Below are positions 44,586 through 55,119 of a DNA stretch of 64,000 nt, one piece after another. The notes under the pieces are model-generated. The model saw nothing but the letters and a program-made list of their open reading frames with translations. It was not told the origin of the DNA and searched no databases. How positions within the stretch are numbered: position 1 is the stretch's first letter; each line of letters starts with the position of its first letter. The DNA is taken from assembly GCF_036320965.1 (NCBI RefSeq), contig NC_092226.1, positions 21,607,002-21,671,001 of the forward strand, in the 5' to 3' direction. The stretch comes from Panulirus ornatus. Lineage: Eukaryota; Arthropoda; Malacostraca; Decapoda; Palinuridae. A program made the position numbers and the translations under genes.

Positions 44586-44806
44586 CTTCATACATGGTCG
44601 CTGGTCCCTGCATGAGCGAGGTAGCGTCAAGAGAAGATGAAGGAGCCTTAGAGGGGAAATTTATTCACTTGGCTCCTTGCTCTGTTCCTTCTTTTGGGAA
44701 ATAATACAGGAAGGGAGGACTTCCAGCCACCGGCTCCCACCCCTCATAGTCGCCTTCTACGACACTCAGGGAATACATGGTCAGTATTCTTTCTCCCCTA
44801 TCCACA
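44571..44806 (-). mobile_element. SINE-like non-autonomous element, near full length, minus strand
   Basis: In plus orientation it runs from a T run (44571-44585) through gagcgaggtagcgtcaagag, ctctgttccttcttttggga, gggaggacttccagccaccg, catagtcgccttctacgaca and gaatacatggtcagtattct to tctcccctatcc. That is the full complement of the element at 22655. The poly(T) plus (TA)n lies at the tail side and (TA)n also at the 5' side (44815-44875). Confidence 0.8.
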
Positions 44807-44811
44807 GACAC

Positions 44812-44814
<3 letters not shown>

Positions 44815-44875
<61 letters not shown>
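44815..44875. repeat. (TA)n microsatellite
   Basis: TA run at the 5' side of the minus-strand SINE-like element. Confidence 0.96.
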
Positions 44876-44882
<7 letters not shown>

Positions 44883-45167
44883 AGGAGGATGTAACCAGAG
44901 GAGGTGCGCCCTGGTCCCCCTCTACCAATGGAAGTGACTCTCCCAGACCCACCCAACCCCTCCTTCTCGCCTGGACGGTCATGATTGACTTCGATCCAGA
45001 AAAACGGCAATAACCAGTTGAACCCTCCTCCTCCTCCTCCTCCTCCTCCTCCTCCTCCTCCTCCTGAGCAGGTTCCACAAGCCACTGTGGTCCCATAGCC
45101 TCGTGACGTATGACCTTGACGCACATATAAGGGGCAAAGGAGGAACCATTCCGGGGAAAGTAAGTCC

Positions 45168-45208
<41 letters not shown>

Positions 45209-46046
45209 AGAGAGAGAGAGAGAGAAGGAGGGAGTTGTAACAACGTTGACCCAGGATGCCCATCGACGCCATACATCGTACAGAAAACGGGAGGAGAAAG
45301 ATTGGTATAGGTGGCATGAAAGGACATAGAAGATGGGGGGCGTTCACCCCAGCACGGTGGATAGGGAGGTGGATGAGAGCTCCACCCGCTCACGTCAGTT
45401 GTAGCTGACGAAGTGCTCAGCGTGGACAGGAGAGGGGAGGATGTGATCTTGGTCCTGGGAAGACCATCTGCCGAAGATATGAAATAAAGATGAAATGATC
45501 TTTATGAGGAGAAGCGTCTCAAGTTGTTTATATTCTCTGATGTGGGGAGAGAGTGTGTTGATAACGAAAAGCCATCTGTCGTGAACACACTCGTGTGGAG
45601 AGAGTGTGTTGATAACGAATAGCCATCTGTCGTGAACACACTCGTGTGGAGAGAGTGTGTTGATAACGAAAAGCCATCTGTCACCAACCCACTCTATAGA
45701 AACATCAGAGAAATTCTTCAGTTGGACGCACTGGTTCTCGGCTTTATGAAAAGTAAAGATATTTCAGAGTTTTTCTTCTTTAGTGTTAACTAGAGGGCGT
45801 TCCCCAGGTGTGCCAACATCACAGCTCACCTCCTGCTGGTGATGGACATCGATTGTGGCGGGAGACACTGGAGGAGACGAACAGGAAAGAATAATCAAAA
45901 AGATTATATTCTTAATGGTGGAGTTAGGGAGACTTGAGTTGGATATTACGGTTGTTACTCGATGAACGCTGCAAAATCAGATCTTTATTTCTTAGTTTGT
46001 GCGACGAGAGAACATTACTCCTGTGTGGCCAACGAAGGGACGTCCA

Positions 46047-46049
<3 letters not shown>
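44876..46049. other. Intergenic sequence with minor repeats
   Basis: Contains a CTC run at 45028-45064 and an impure GA run at 45173-45225. Three tandem copies of a unit of about 51 bp (gtgtggagagagtgtgttga then taacgaaaagccatctgtcg) lie at 45541-45690. No gene is recognised. Confidence 0.6.

Positions 46050-46118
<69 letters not shown>
46050..46118. repeat. (TA)n microsatellite
   Basis: Pure TA run of about 69 bp. Confidence 0.96.
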
Positions 46119-46120
<2 letters not shown>

Positions 46121-46243
46121 CGCAGGCAGTGTTTGCTGGGAAAAGAAAAACAATTTACTATACGAAGGGAAACTTGTTTTGAGTAATGGAATTCCTGTAA
46201 AAGTTAATGGTGTCGAAATCATAATGGAACACTCGCGCAACCT

Positions 46244-46262
46244 TGCACACACACACACACAC

Positions 46263-46328
<66 letters not shown>
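46244..46328. repeat. (CA)n microsatellite
   Basis: CA run of about 85 bp with one CG interruption. Confidence 0.96.
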
Positions 46329-46330
<2 letters not shown>

Positions 46331-46436
46331 TGCACAGGAGACACTAGGTATATGAGAGACACCACTATTTCAGGTAAGGGAGCTCATTTGTAAGGAAACT
46401 CTTGGGTTTCTATGAGAGAGTAAGCTCCGTTTAAGA

Positions 46437-46521
46437 CAGAAGGCTGGGTGGACTGTCTGTATCCGGACTGCCAGAAGGCATCTGCCACGTTACCGCATCG
46501 GAATTTAGTAAAGAACCTGGA

Positions 46522-46594
<73 letters not shown>

Positions 46595-47570
46595 ATACAT
46601 GCATGTCAGAGATACTTTGAAATAAGTTTTAAGGTCACCAGTGGCGTGCCGTAAGGCTGTGTTCTGGGACCATTGCTCTTCTTGATCCATGTAAATGAGC
46701 TGCCAGGACTGTACTGTACTCCTCCCAGAATATGTGTGAGCGGATGATGCTAAGGTCTTGAGGGAAGTGAATAGTGAGAAGAATTCCATTAACTTACAAG
46801 GGAACGTAGACAAACTCCATAGTTGGTGTTACACATGGTTGGTGAAATTCAGCAGGAGTAATTGTAATGAGGATGAGACCCGTGGAGAGATGGCATCGGT
46901 GTGAATGATATTTAGCTGGAAATGATTTGCAGGAATCCTGATTATGGGAGGGGTCCGGGAGTCGATATCTGCTCTACCCAGTCGCCAGAGTTTCCACATT
47001 AGGAGTCTTAGATGGGACACACTGTCTTCTGGCACATTGTAGCATTCCATTCAGGAACGTTAAGAAAATGTTCAGCTACCTGTTCACATCTTGTAATGGA
47101 CCAAAACTAGAATACGCTTCTCAATTTGGGCCACCGCACTTTTAAAAGACGCTCAAAGAATTAATGAAGAAGAGAGAACAGTAAAGACGATACCAGAGTT
47201 GGGAGAGTTGAATTGCAGGGAAGGTTAGTGGCCTTGGATTTGTCCACCGTGGAAGAAAGAAGAATAAGGGGTGAGTTGATGACAACCTCTAGATTTTCAG
47301 CCAGCTTGATGACTTAGTCATCAGTTCTGGGAAAGACGCAAGGATAGAATAGCCAGCGGCCATAACGTGAAATGAAGCGAGGCACTTGTTAGAAAGGTCG
47401 TGAAGTAATATTTTTATGGTATAAGAGTTGTGGAGGAATGGAATATACAGAGTGACGAAGTAGCGAATGAGGACAGCATACATGTAAAATGTTTTAATTG
47501 TAAAGAAAGTTCAAGAGATGGGTCCCCATGATTGTAGAACTCCCTGCCGTACAATAAAAGTAAGTAATTA

Positions 47571-47573
<3 letters not shown>
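46437..47573 (+). mobile_element. Decayed CR1/Jockey-group element, RT to 3' terminus
   Basis: The copy starts like 8190 (ctgggtggactgtctgtatc then cggactgccagaaggcatct). It is interrupted by (GA)n at 46530-46591, then resumes with VTSGVP then [18 protein letters not shown] at about 46635-46705 (usual [20 protein letters not shown]; Gln is lost to a stop). The catalytic FADD region survives only as a disrupted trace near 46740. KLEYASQFGPPHF lies at 47105-47145, ERRIRGELMTTSRF near 47255-47300, and VVEEWN then DSIHVKCFN near 47430-47500. The 3' terminus gatgggtccccatgattgta, gaactccctgccgtacaata ends at 47573 and is followed by (CA)n. Many frameshifts and stops make it inactive. Confidence 0.8.
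46530..46591. repeat. (GA)n inside the CR1/Jockey copy
   Basis: Pure GA run located between the KAFDT-like and SGVPQ-like parts of the RT remnant. Confidence 0.96.

Positions 47574-47626
<53 letters not shown>
47574..47626. repeat. (CA)n at retroelement 3' end
   Basis: CA run immediately after the CR1/Jockey terminus. Confidence 0.95.
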
Positions 47627-47628
<2 letters not shown>

Positions 47629-47722
47629 GAAAGAAAGAAAAGAGAAAAAATCAGACACGTACGTTTTCTATATTATGACCGCCTGAGCCGCTGAGTTTAT
47701 TTTTTCGCAGATTGTGTCCTCG

Positions 47723-47885
47723 CGCTAATTGGTCGTTAAAAAGCCAATTGCGCCCTAACGAGGTGGTTGACGACGTTCTCATGGGCAGCTCAAGGACACA
47801 ATTTTCATCCTCCCCACGAGGCTTCCCCCCCCACCCCCCTTCTCCATCAGCCAATCATAACCTAACTCACTCCTCGTCGACCAAT
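47723..47885. promoter_or_regulatory. CCAAT cluster with an inverted CCAAT pair
   Basis: ATTGG at 47728-47732 (inverse CCAAT) and CCAAT at 47744, 47850 and 47881. The first two sit in a near-perfect inverted repeat, gcgctaattgg at 47723-47733 and ccaattgcgc at 47744-47753, with an 11 bp purine-rich spacer containing TAAA. Further weak matches lie near 47943. A bidirectional regulatory role is conceivable but unproven. Confidence 0.35.
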
Positions 47886-48704
47886 TACCTTTAGAAATTG
47901 GAATATCACCCTGGCCACACCCTCTACTGGAATATTTCGAATCCAATTTATAGTTGAGAGTTCGCCGGTGGTGCCCGAGGGAGGGAGGGAAACCCCACGC
48001 CACTAACCAGCCACTTTACTCCGTCAACCCGTCCAGCTGCACTGCGACAGTCCATCATCCAGAGCCAGTCTGGCTGATGGTGGCCTGTGCGGTCGACCGT
48101 TTTCTGAGTGCTCGCGTCCTTGACGTTATCCATAAACCACCATAACGATTAATGATGATGTCGTGGATGAGTTGGCGTGGGCGTGATTGCATTAGATTAA
48201 TTAGCGTCCCTGTGGGAATGTTCTTGTTCCGGAACTCTTACACTTGCGGGTGGTGGCGGAGGAAGCGCTGACGTTGGGGTGGTGGAGGAGGAGAGGAGGT
48301 CGGGAGAGCCAGACGGTGGGTGGGGTATGGGCAGCCGCGACGCCTCGTCCCTCTTGATTACCTCCTCCCTTCTTCACCATCTTTCCCTCCCTATGATCCT
48401 GCTCTCCATCCTCTCCATTGCCGCTCCCTCCCTCCCTCCCTCATCTTTACCACTGTCTATACCTACCTCTCCCCTGTGCACTCTTCCTGCCTTCCTTCTT
48501 TTCAGGTCTTCAGGAGGGAGTTGGTAAGGGAGACCAGAGGAAGGGAGGAGTGTTGTAGCGGTGTGCGGTCGGTCAAGCGTGCGGGGGTAATGTGTTCTTG
48601 ATGCATCTCTGGTACAAACACTTGTGGTTTGTGATTACCATTGGTGTGTTACGGGGAGATTTTTTTTTTACGCTCGTTTTGACTTTGTATATATGTACCA
48701 TATC

Positions 48705-48709
<5 letters not shown>

Positions 48710-48757
<48 letters not shown>
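48710..48757. repeat. (CA)n microsatellite
   Basis: Pure CA run of about 48 bp. Confidence 0.96.
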
Positions 48758-48759
<2 letters not shown>

Positions 48760-49029
48760 CACCCCTGCTTCTTCACCACACACTTCACATAGATGTCACT
48801 ACCTTCCCTCCGTGTAGCGTGGCTCTGACGAAATGAGGTGTTCCGTTGCGCCTGTCGGCTCCTCAGGTTATATGACCATCTGAAACCTTTACAGAGATAC
48901 TGTCTAATGCAGCAGGGGGTCGCACCTGCTCGGTACCCACAGGCCACAACGGAGAGGTGGAACTGTCATCTGTCAGCATCTTGACTTGTCTACGTACAGG
49001 GGATAACTCCTTTTTAGAAGTGGATGACC

Positions 49030-49335
49030 TCGTAGTTAAGGAGTGAAAAACCAGGAGGTGCCCGTGGCTGCGGGGCGAGAGACCAGGAGGGACCCTTTGC
49101 TGATCAACGAGAGATGGGGAGGGACTTCCAGTTAACGAGCAAGAGACTGGGAGGGCTGCGTAGTTAATGAACGAGAGACCAGTAGGGATGCATGGCTAAC
49201 GAGCGAGAGACCAGGAGGGACGCGTAGTTAACGAGTGCGAGACCAGCAAGGACCCTAAGCTAACGAGCGAGAGACCGGGATCGACTTTGTTGCTAACGAG
49301 CGAGAGACGCAGATAATCCACTTCAGTTATGAAAC
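49030..49335. repeat. Diverged minisatellite, about 28-30 bp units
   Basis: The phrases gttaacgagcgagagacc and aggagggac recur about ten times with many changes (taatgaacgagag, taacgagtgcgag). Confidence 0.8.
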
Positions 49336-49344
49336 AATCAGCTG

Positions 49345-49642
49345 AGGTGTGTCCCAGGCAGCATAGCATGTGGGTCACACTCGCGGGCAGCATAGCAGCA
49401 TGTGGGTCACACTCGGAGGCAGCATAGCAGCATGTGGATCACACTCGCGGGCAGCATAGCATTATGTGGGTCACACTCGCGGGCAGCATAGCAGCATGTG
49501 GGTCACACTCGCGGGCAGCATAGCAGCATGTGGATCACAATCGCGGGCAGCATAGCAACATGTGGGTCACACTCGGAGGCAGCATAGCAGCATGTGGGTC
49601 ACACTCGCGGGCAGCATAGCATTATGTGGGTCACTCTCGTGG
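49345..49642. repeat. 32 bp minisatellite, about 9 units
   Basis: cagcatagcagcatgtgggt then cacactcgcggg recurs every ~32 bp, with gcattatg and cggagg variants. It directly abuts the preceding unrelated array. Confidence 0.92.
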
Positions 49643-50207
49643 CGCCAGGCAAGACTTGATACAAAAATAAAAGTCTCTGGGAATGAAGACTTCATTCATT
49701 TAAAACATTTTATGCACGAGTGAAGCCCTGGAAAAAAAGAAATAGAAGTCATGAATAATAACGACGAGTCTGACGTAGAATATCTAAAATGTGGAGCAGG
49801 AAAAGTTCTCTCGTGAGATGGTCCTAGATTGCTTTTCTCTCCAGCGGTTTACGAGATATTTCCAGAAGCACAGTAAATGTAGGCGAGGGAGACTGGGGGA
49901 TGAGTCGACTCCCACCCCGATGTATATCCTGGTTGGATGAAATTCTCACAGGCCAGAACAGAACGTATCTAGGTGTGATGCACGTCAGCCTCGGAACAGA
50001 ACCGTGCCCTGAGCATGTCATGTGGAGCTGAGCACAGGTTGACACATAAGTGGACATAACTAGTGACCAACTTGGTAATGATCAGTCGTACTATCATACC
50101 TCGGGAAGCGGTTCATAAAGAAACCTGTTGTTACAAGCAAAGGGCAAGAAAAACATGATGCAGAAGGTGGACGGCGTCAGGAACAGCATGTCAACAGGGG
50201 TGTTAAC

Positions 50208-50208
<1 letters not shown>
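49643..50208. other. Intergenic sequence
   Basis: No gene or element is recognised. Confidence 0.45.

Positions 50209-50210
<2 letters not shown>

Positions 50211-50262
<52 letters not shown>
50211..50262. repeat. (TA)n microsatellite
   Basis: TA run of about 52 bp. Confidence 0.95.
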
Positions 50263-50267
<5 letters not shown>

Positions 50268-50279
50268 GTATGTATGGTG

Positions 50280-51335
50280 TATGTGCGAAGAGGAAGAGAG
50301 GAGGGTGAGTGGCTCCGGGTGGGGTAGATCTGCGGCAGGTATGTGTTATGTTACCATGGCTGTTTAATCTGTGTATGGATGGGTTGGTAAGGAAGGTGAA
50401 GGAGAAGGTTTTGGAAAGAATGGCATAGCTGCAGTTTGTCGAAGTCAGGGAAGCCTAGGAGGTGAGTTACTGATTGCGGGTATCACGTCGATGGGGACAG
50501 GTTTTAGTGAGAAACTGCAGAAGCAGGTTCTTGAGTTTTGGAAAATGTGTAAGAAATGAAGGTTGAGAGTAAATCTGAATAGTCGTGAACAGAAAATGCT
50601 TAGTTGGAGGATGAGTTTGAATGCAGAGAACTTGTACGAAGTGAAGTGATACTGTTTTAGATACCCGGGAGTGGACGTGGTAGCGAATGGAACCATGGGA
50701 GCTACTGCCTAGGTTGGGTGAGGGGGCTAAAGTCCTGGGCGTATTGAGGATTACGTGGAAAGAGAGGTTACTAATTGAGGGTAAGGATAGGAATGTTTGA
50801 TGGTATGGTTGTCCCGACGATGTTGTATGGATGCCAGGCGTGAGCCCAAGGTGGCAGAGTACGGTAGTGAAGGTGTTGGAAAAAGAATGTATGAGGACAT
50901 TATATCGTGTAGGACTGTTGACTGGTTGAGAAATGATTGGGTAAGGGTGAGGTGTGGTAGTAATAGGAGCATGTATGATAGAACTGAATCGGGTGAACAT
51001 GGAAGTGAGGGGCACAAGGATAAAAGTGGAAACCAAGAAGGAGGTGGAAGGATCGAGTGAAAGACGATTTGAGTCTTAAGAGCTTTAACATGAAGGAGGG
51101 TGTGACGTGTGCGAGGCAAAAAGCGAATTGTATCGTTGTTGTATACAGAGGACGATGTGCTGTCGCTAGGCTGAACCACGGCTTGTGAAGCTGTCAGGGG
51201 AAACCACGGAAAGGTCTGTAGGTCTTGGCTGTGTCTAGGGGGCTCCTGTTTCGGTGCATTGTACTTGACAGCTGAAGTGTGGCTATGAGCAAATGTCATT
51301 TGTTCTCCAAGAAACGGCGAACAAGCTTGAGAAAA
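50280..51335 (+). mobile_element. Decayed RTE-like element, RT to 3' untranslated region
   Basis: This copy is more diverged than those at 56-59 kb. About 50318-50410 gives a WLFNLCMDGLVRKVKEKVLE-like reading (usual SPWLFNLFMDGVVREVNARVLE). About 50505-50560 gives EKLQKQVLEFWKMCKK. About 50660-50700 gives CFRYPGVDVVANGTM, the counterpart of CFRYLGVDLAADGTM at 58143. Later pieces follow VVPTMLYGC- and ...VYRGRCAVAR-like readings at about 50800-50830 and 51135-51165. The untranslated part includes tttcggtgcattgtacttga near 51250. Stops occur throughout. The 3' tail is largely lost. Confidence 0.7.
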
Positions 51336-51386
51336 GGGAGATAGATAGATAGATATCTCAATTATGTATTATACAGATGATGCAAG

Positions 51387-51559
51387 ATGTAAACTCTTTC
51401 CCACTGCACCTTGAGAATCGAACCCCAGACCATCTTTGTGGCAGCCAGAATGGTTACGGAGATACTGATTTATACTCGGCTTGGAGGTTAGATGACCTGG
51501 CTTCCACACAGATGCATCTGGGTTCGATTCTCGAGGCGTATTGGTAAACAGTTTACATC
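51387..51559. mobile_element. SINE-like inverted pair with B-box motifs
   Basis: The left arm holds atgtaaactctttcccactg then caccttgagaatcgaacccc (complement of a B box). The right arm holds gggttcgattctcgaggcgt then attggtaaacagtttacat. The arms are complementary around the B box and again at the outer ends. GATA repeats flank both sides (51340-51355, 51561-51577). An A-box-like ggcttggaggttag lies at 51478-51491. A tRNA-derived SINE different from the 32845 family is inferred. Confidence 0.5.
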
Positions 51560-51577
51560 AGATAGATAGATAGATAT

Positions 51578-52119
51578 CCAATCATACGCAAGTACTCATG
51601 TATCGACCAATTCCAAAGGGGAGGATGATCAGATAGGCTAAGATAGCTGCCCTGTCTGGGACTTCACCCAGCTACCTGTGAGATTCATCGCTGGCATCGA
51701 ATACCACAACACCAGAGACGCTGGTGTGTGTGTGTGTGTATGTGTGTGAAGGATACATATATACCGCATGAGAGCCTCCAAAGCCGCCTTCTTTATGTTT
51801 TCATAAGTTAGCAATGTTTGGAGCAATGAGATGATAGGCAAGGGGAGACTGTGGGCATAACACAGGCACAAATGGGACAGTAATAAATAAGCCTCGCTCC
51901 TGCTGCCGCTGCACTTCTCCCTCTTCCTACATTCTCCCTCTGTCCCTCTCTCTTACAATGTGTTCCTCCTTCCTCCTGCAGGTCGTCCCTCCTTCTCTCC
52001 TCCTCCTCGTGGAGTTAGTGTATCTTGATGCTGGTCACATGTCGGTTATATTGTCGTTATTGAGACAGACGAGTTGCTGGTTACATCCGCGACTCTACCA
52101 ACACTACACACTCACGTCA
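51578..52119. other. Intergenic sequence
   Basis: Short GT run at 51718-51750; otherwise unique. No gene is seen. Confidence 0.45.
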
Positions 52120-52705
52120 CTACCCTCCGCTCCTGGTTCCCTCCTTCACTTCCCTCCGCTCCTGGTTCCCTCCTTCCCCTTCCTCCGCTCCTGGTTCCCT
52201 CCTTCCCCTTCCTCCGCTCGTGGTTCCTTCCTTTACCTCTCTCCGCTCCTGGTTCCCTCCTTCCCCTCCCTCCGCTCCTAGTTCCCTCCTTCACTTCCCT
52301 CCGCTCCTGGTTCCCTTCTTTACTTTCTTCCGCTCCTGGTTCCCTCCTTCTCCTTCTTACGCTCCTAGTTCCCTCCTTCCCCTTCCTCCGCTCCTGGTTC
52401 CCTTCTTTACTTTCTTCCGCTCCTGGTTCCCTCCTTCCCCTTCCTCCGCTCCTGGTTCCCTCCTTCCCCTTCCTCCGCTCGTGGTTCCTTCCTTTACCTC
52501 TCTCCGCTCCTGGTTCCCTCCTTCCCCTCCCTCCGCTCCTAGTTCCCTCCTTCACTTCCCTCCGCTCCTGGTTCCCTTCTTTACTTTCTTCCGCTCCTGG
52601 TTCCCTCCTTCTCCTTCTTACGCTCCTAGTTCCCTCCTTCCCCTTCCTCCGCTCCTGGTTCCCTCCTCTACCTCCCTCCGCTCCTGGTTCCCTCCATCAC
52701 CTGGT
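52120..52705. repeat. 29 bp minisatellite, about 20 units, with duplicated block
   Basis: ccgctcctggttccctcctt recurs every ~29 bp with variable nine-base ends (ccccttcct, cacttccct, tactttctt, tacctctct). The order of variants in 52190-52370 is repeated in 52470-52650, so a block of about 280 bp (roughly ten units) duplicated as a whole. The plus strand is nearly pure pyrimidine outside ggtt/gc. Confidence 0.92.
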
Positions 52706-52817
52706 ATCACTGCCATTTTCTCCGCTGTCACTATTCTCTCCTCCCTCCCCTTCCTCCTGTTCCCCTGCCGTCACATCTTGATGGCAGCTCCCTGTCACAC
52801 CAACCACCATGGCCTGC

Positions 52818-52818
<1 letters not shown>

Positions 52819-52872
<54 letters not shown>

Positions 52873-52923
52873 GACCAAGCCACCACATTTATCCCCGAGT
52901 GAGCGAGTGAGTGAGTGAGTGAG
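52819..52923. repeat. (CT)n 52819-52870 and (GAGT)n 52900-52923
   Basis: A CT run and a short gagt tetramer run. Confidence 0.93.
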
Positions 52924-53261
52924 TGTAAACAGCGATATTGTCTTATTGACGCGAGTGTATCGGTCGCCCCCAAAGTGTCGTCGTCCTGCGTCCGGGAACT
53001 GGCGAAGCCATCCTTCCTGATGGTTTCTGGGGGCACGATAGCGGGGCGGGGCGGGGCCCCCCGGAAAAAATTGGCCTCTCCAGAGAAGGAATATTGGATT
53101 TTTTTTTCGGGGGAGGGAGGGTGGTTGGGGTGGGGGGAAGAGGCAACTGCCGGATCCTATCGGAATGGGGTCAACTGAAGTCTGTCGTGGGACTATATTG
53201 GATTTTTTGAGGTATTATTGGATTAAGTTAAGGGCTAATAAAGTCTGCGTCGAGGGAACTG

Positions 53262-54330
53262 ATGGTTCCAGCGAGGGAACCCTTGGTCTCTCTGGGGAGG
53301 GAACTAGTGGTCTCTCTGGGGAGGGAACTAGTGGTGTCTCTGGGGAGGGAACTAGTGGTCTCTCTGGGGAGGGAACTATTGGTCTCTCTGGGGAGGGAAC
53401 TGTTGGTCTCTCTGGGGAGGGAACTATTGGTCTCTCTGGGGAGGGAACTGTTGGTCTCTCTGGGGAGGGAATTGATAGTCTCTCTGGGGAGGGAATTATT
53501 GGTCTCTTTGGGGAGGGAACTATTTGGCTCTCTAGGGAGGGAACTATTGGTCTCTGGGGAGGGAACTAGTGGTCTTTTTGGGGAGGGAACTATTGGTCTC
53601 TCTGGGGCGGGAACTATTGGTCTCTCTGGGGAGGGAACTATTGGTCTCTCTGGGGAGGGAACTGCTAGTCTCTCTGGGGAGGGAATTATTGGTCTCTTTG
53701 GGGAGGGAACTATTGGTCTCTGGGGAGGAAACTATTAGTCTCCCTGGGGAGGGAACTGTTGGTCTCTCTAGGGAGGGAACTATTGGTCTCTGGGGAGGGA
53801 ACTAGTGGTCTCTCTGGGGAGGGAACTGTTGGTCTCTCTGGGGAGGGAACTGTTGGTCTCTCTGGGGAGGGAACTATTGGTCTCCCTGGGGAGGGAACTG
53901 TTGGTCTCTCAGGGGAGGGAACTAGTGGTCTTTTTGGGGAGGGAACTTTGGTCTCTCTGGGGAGGGAACTATTGGTCTCTTTGGGAGGGAACGTTGGTCT
54001 CTCTAGGGAGGGAACTATTGGTCTCCCTGGGGAGGGAACTGTTGGTCTCTCAGGGGAGGGAACTAGTGGTCTTTTTGGGGAGGGAACTTTGGTCTCTCTG
54101 GGGAGGGAACTATTGGTCTTTCTGGGGAGGGAACTATTGGTCTCTCTGGGGAGGGAACTATTGGTCTCTCTGGGGAGGGAACTATTGGTCTTTCTGGGGA
54201 GGGAACTGTTGGTCTCTCTGGGGAGGGAACTGTTGGTTACGCAGAGGAGGGAATTGTTGGTTTCTCTGGGGAAGGTACTAATAACTATTACGGGGAGGAA
54301 GCCGATGGTTTCTCTGGGGATGTGGTCGTG
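53262..54330. repeat. 24 bp minisatellite, about 44 units
   Basis: ggtctctctggggagggaac followed by a four-base variable part (tatt, tgtt, tagt, ttgg) recurs about every 24 bp (for example 53345 and 53369). Deletions of ctct and single-base changes break phase. The block 53880-53965 recurs at 54020-54105. Each unit has ggggaggg, so the plus strand is G-quadruplex-prone. Open frames follow from 24 being a multiple of three. Confidence 0.94.
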
Positions 54331-54409
54331 AAATCAACTGCATCCGTTGGATTTCAGGGGGTAAATATAAGCTGTTGGGTGTCAGCTGCGAATGGGAACT
54401 GTGAGCCAG

Positions 54410-54870
54410 AGGCCATTGGATTCCCCTGGTTGGGCTTTTGAATTCCCCGCATTGGGCTCTTGAATTCACCAGACTCGGCTTTTGAAAACCCCGGACTGGG
54501 ATTATGAATTTCCTGGGTTGGGCTGTTGAAGTCCCTGGATTGGGCCTTGTGAATTCCCTGAGTTGGTCCAATGAATTACCCGGAATGGGCTTTTGAATTT
54601 TCCGGATTGGACTTTTGAATTCCCTGGGTTGGTCTTATGAATTTTTAGGATTGTACTTTTGAATTCCCTAGGTTGGTCTTTTGAATTCCTCGGATGGGGT
54701 TTTTGAATTCCCCAGATTGGATTTTTAAATTTCTCGGGTTGGTCTATTGAATTCCCCTGGATTGGGCTTTTGCATTCCCTGGGATCGTCTTCTGAATTCC
54801 TCGGGTTGAGCGTGTAGATCACCTGGGCTGGGCTTGTCAATTCCCCGGGTTGGTTGAGGTTGTGAGTGGG
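54410..54870. repeat. Diverged minisatellite, about 27-32 bp units
   Basis: tttgaattccc(c/t)gg(g/a)ttgg recurs about 15 times with strong divergence and variable spacing. Most units keep gaattc. Confidence 0.85.
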
Positions 54871-54984
54871 TTGGGTTGTGGCAGGCAGGTAGCGGCCTCG
54901 CTGGTCACACTGCTTCACTAATTCCTGGGAGCGATGATGTCTCGCTTTCACCCTGGGGAGTAGAAGTCGTCTTCTTATGGTCAT

Positions 54985-55095
54985 TAGTATTATTATTATT
55001 TATTTATTATTAGTAGTAATTATTATTATTAGTATTTATTATTAGTAGTAACATATTAGAATTACCGTAAAGTCGTCATTTATTTATTTATTTAG
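54985..55095. repeat. ATT/TTTA low-complexity stretch
   Basis: Irregular tattatt, ttagtagtaa and tttatttattta repeats. Confidence 0.85.
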
Positions 55096-55119
55096 CCAGG
55101 GACTGAGAGACCGTTATTG

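Larger units (their letters stand above)
47627..49029. other. Intergenic sequence with CCAAT cluster
   Basis: Includes the CCAAT cluster listed separately, pyrimidine-rich stretches at 48360-48510 and (CA)n at 48710-48757. No gene is recognised. Confidence 0.5.
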
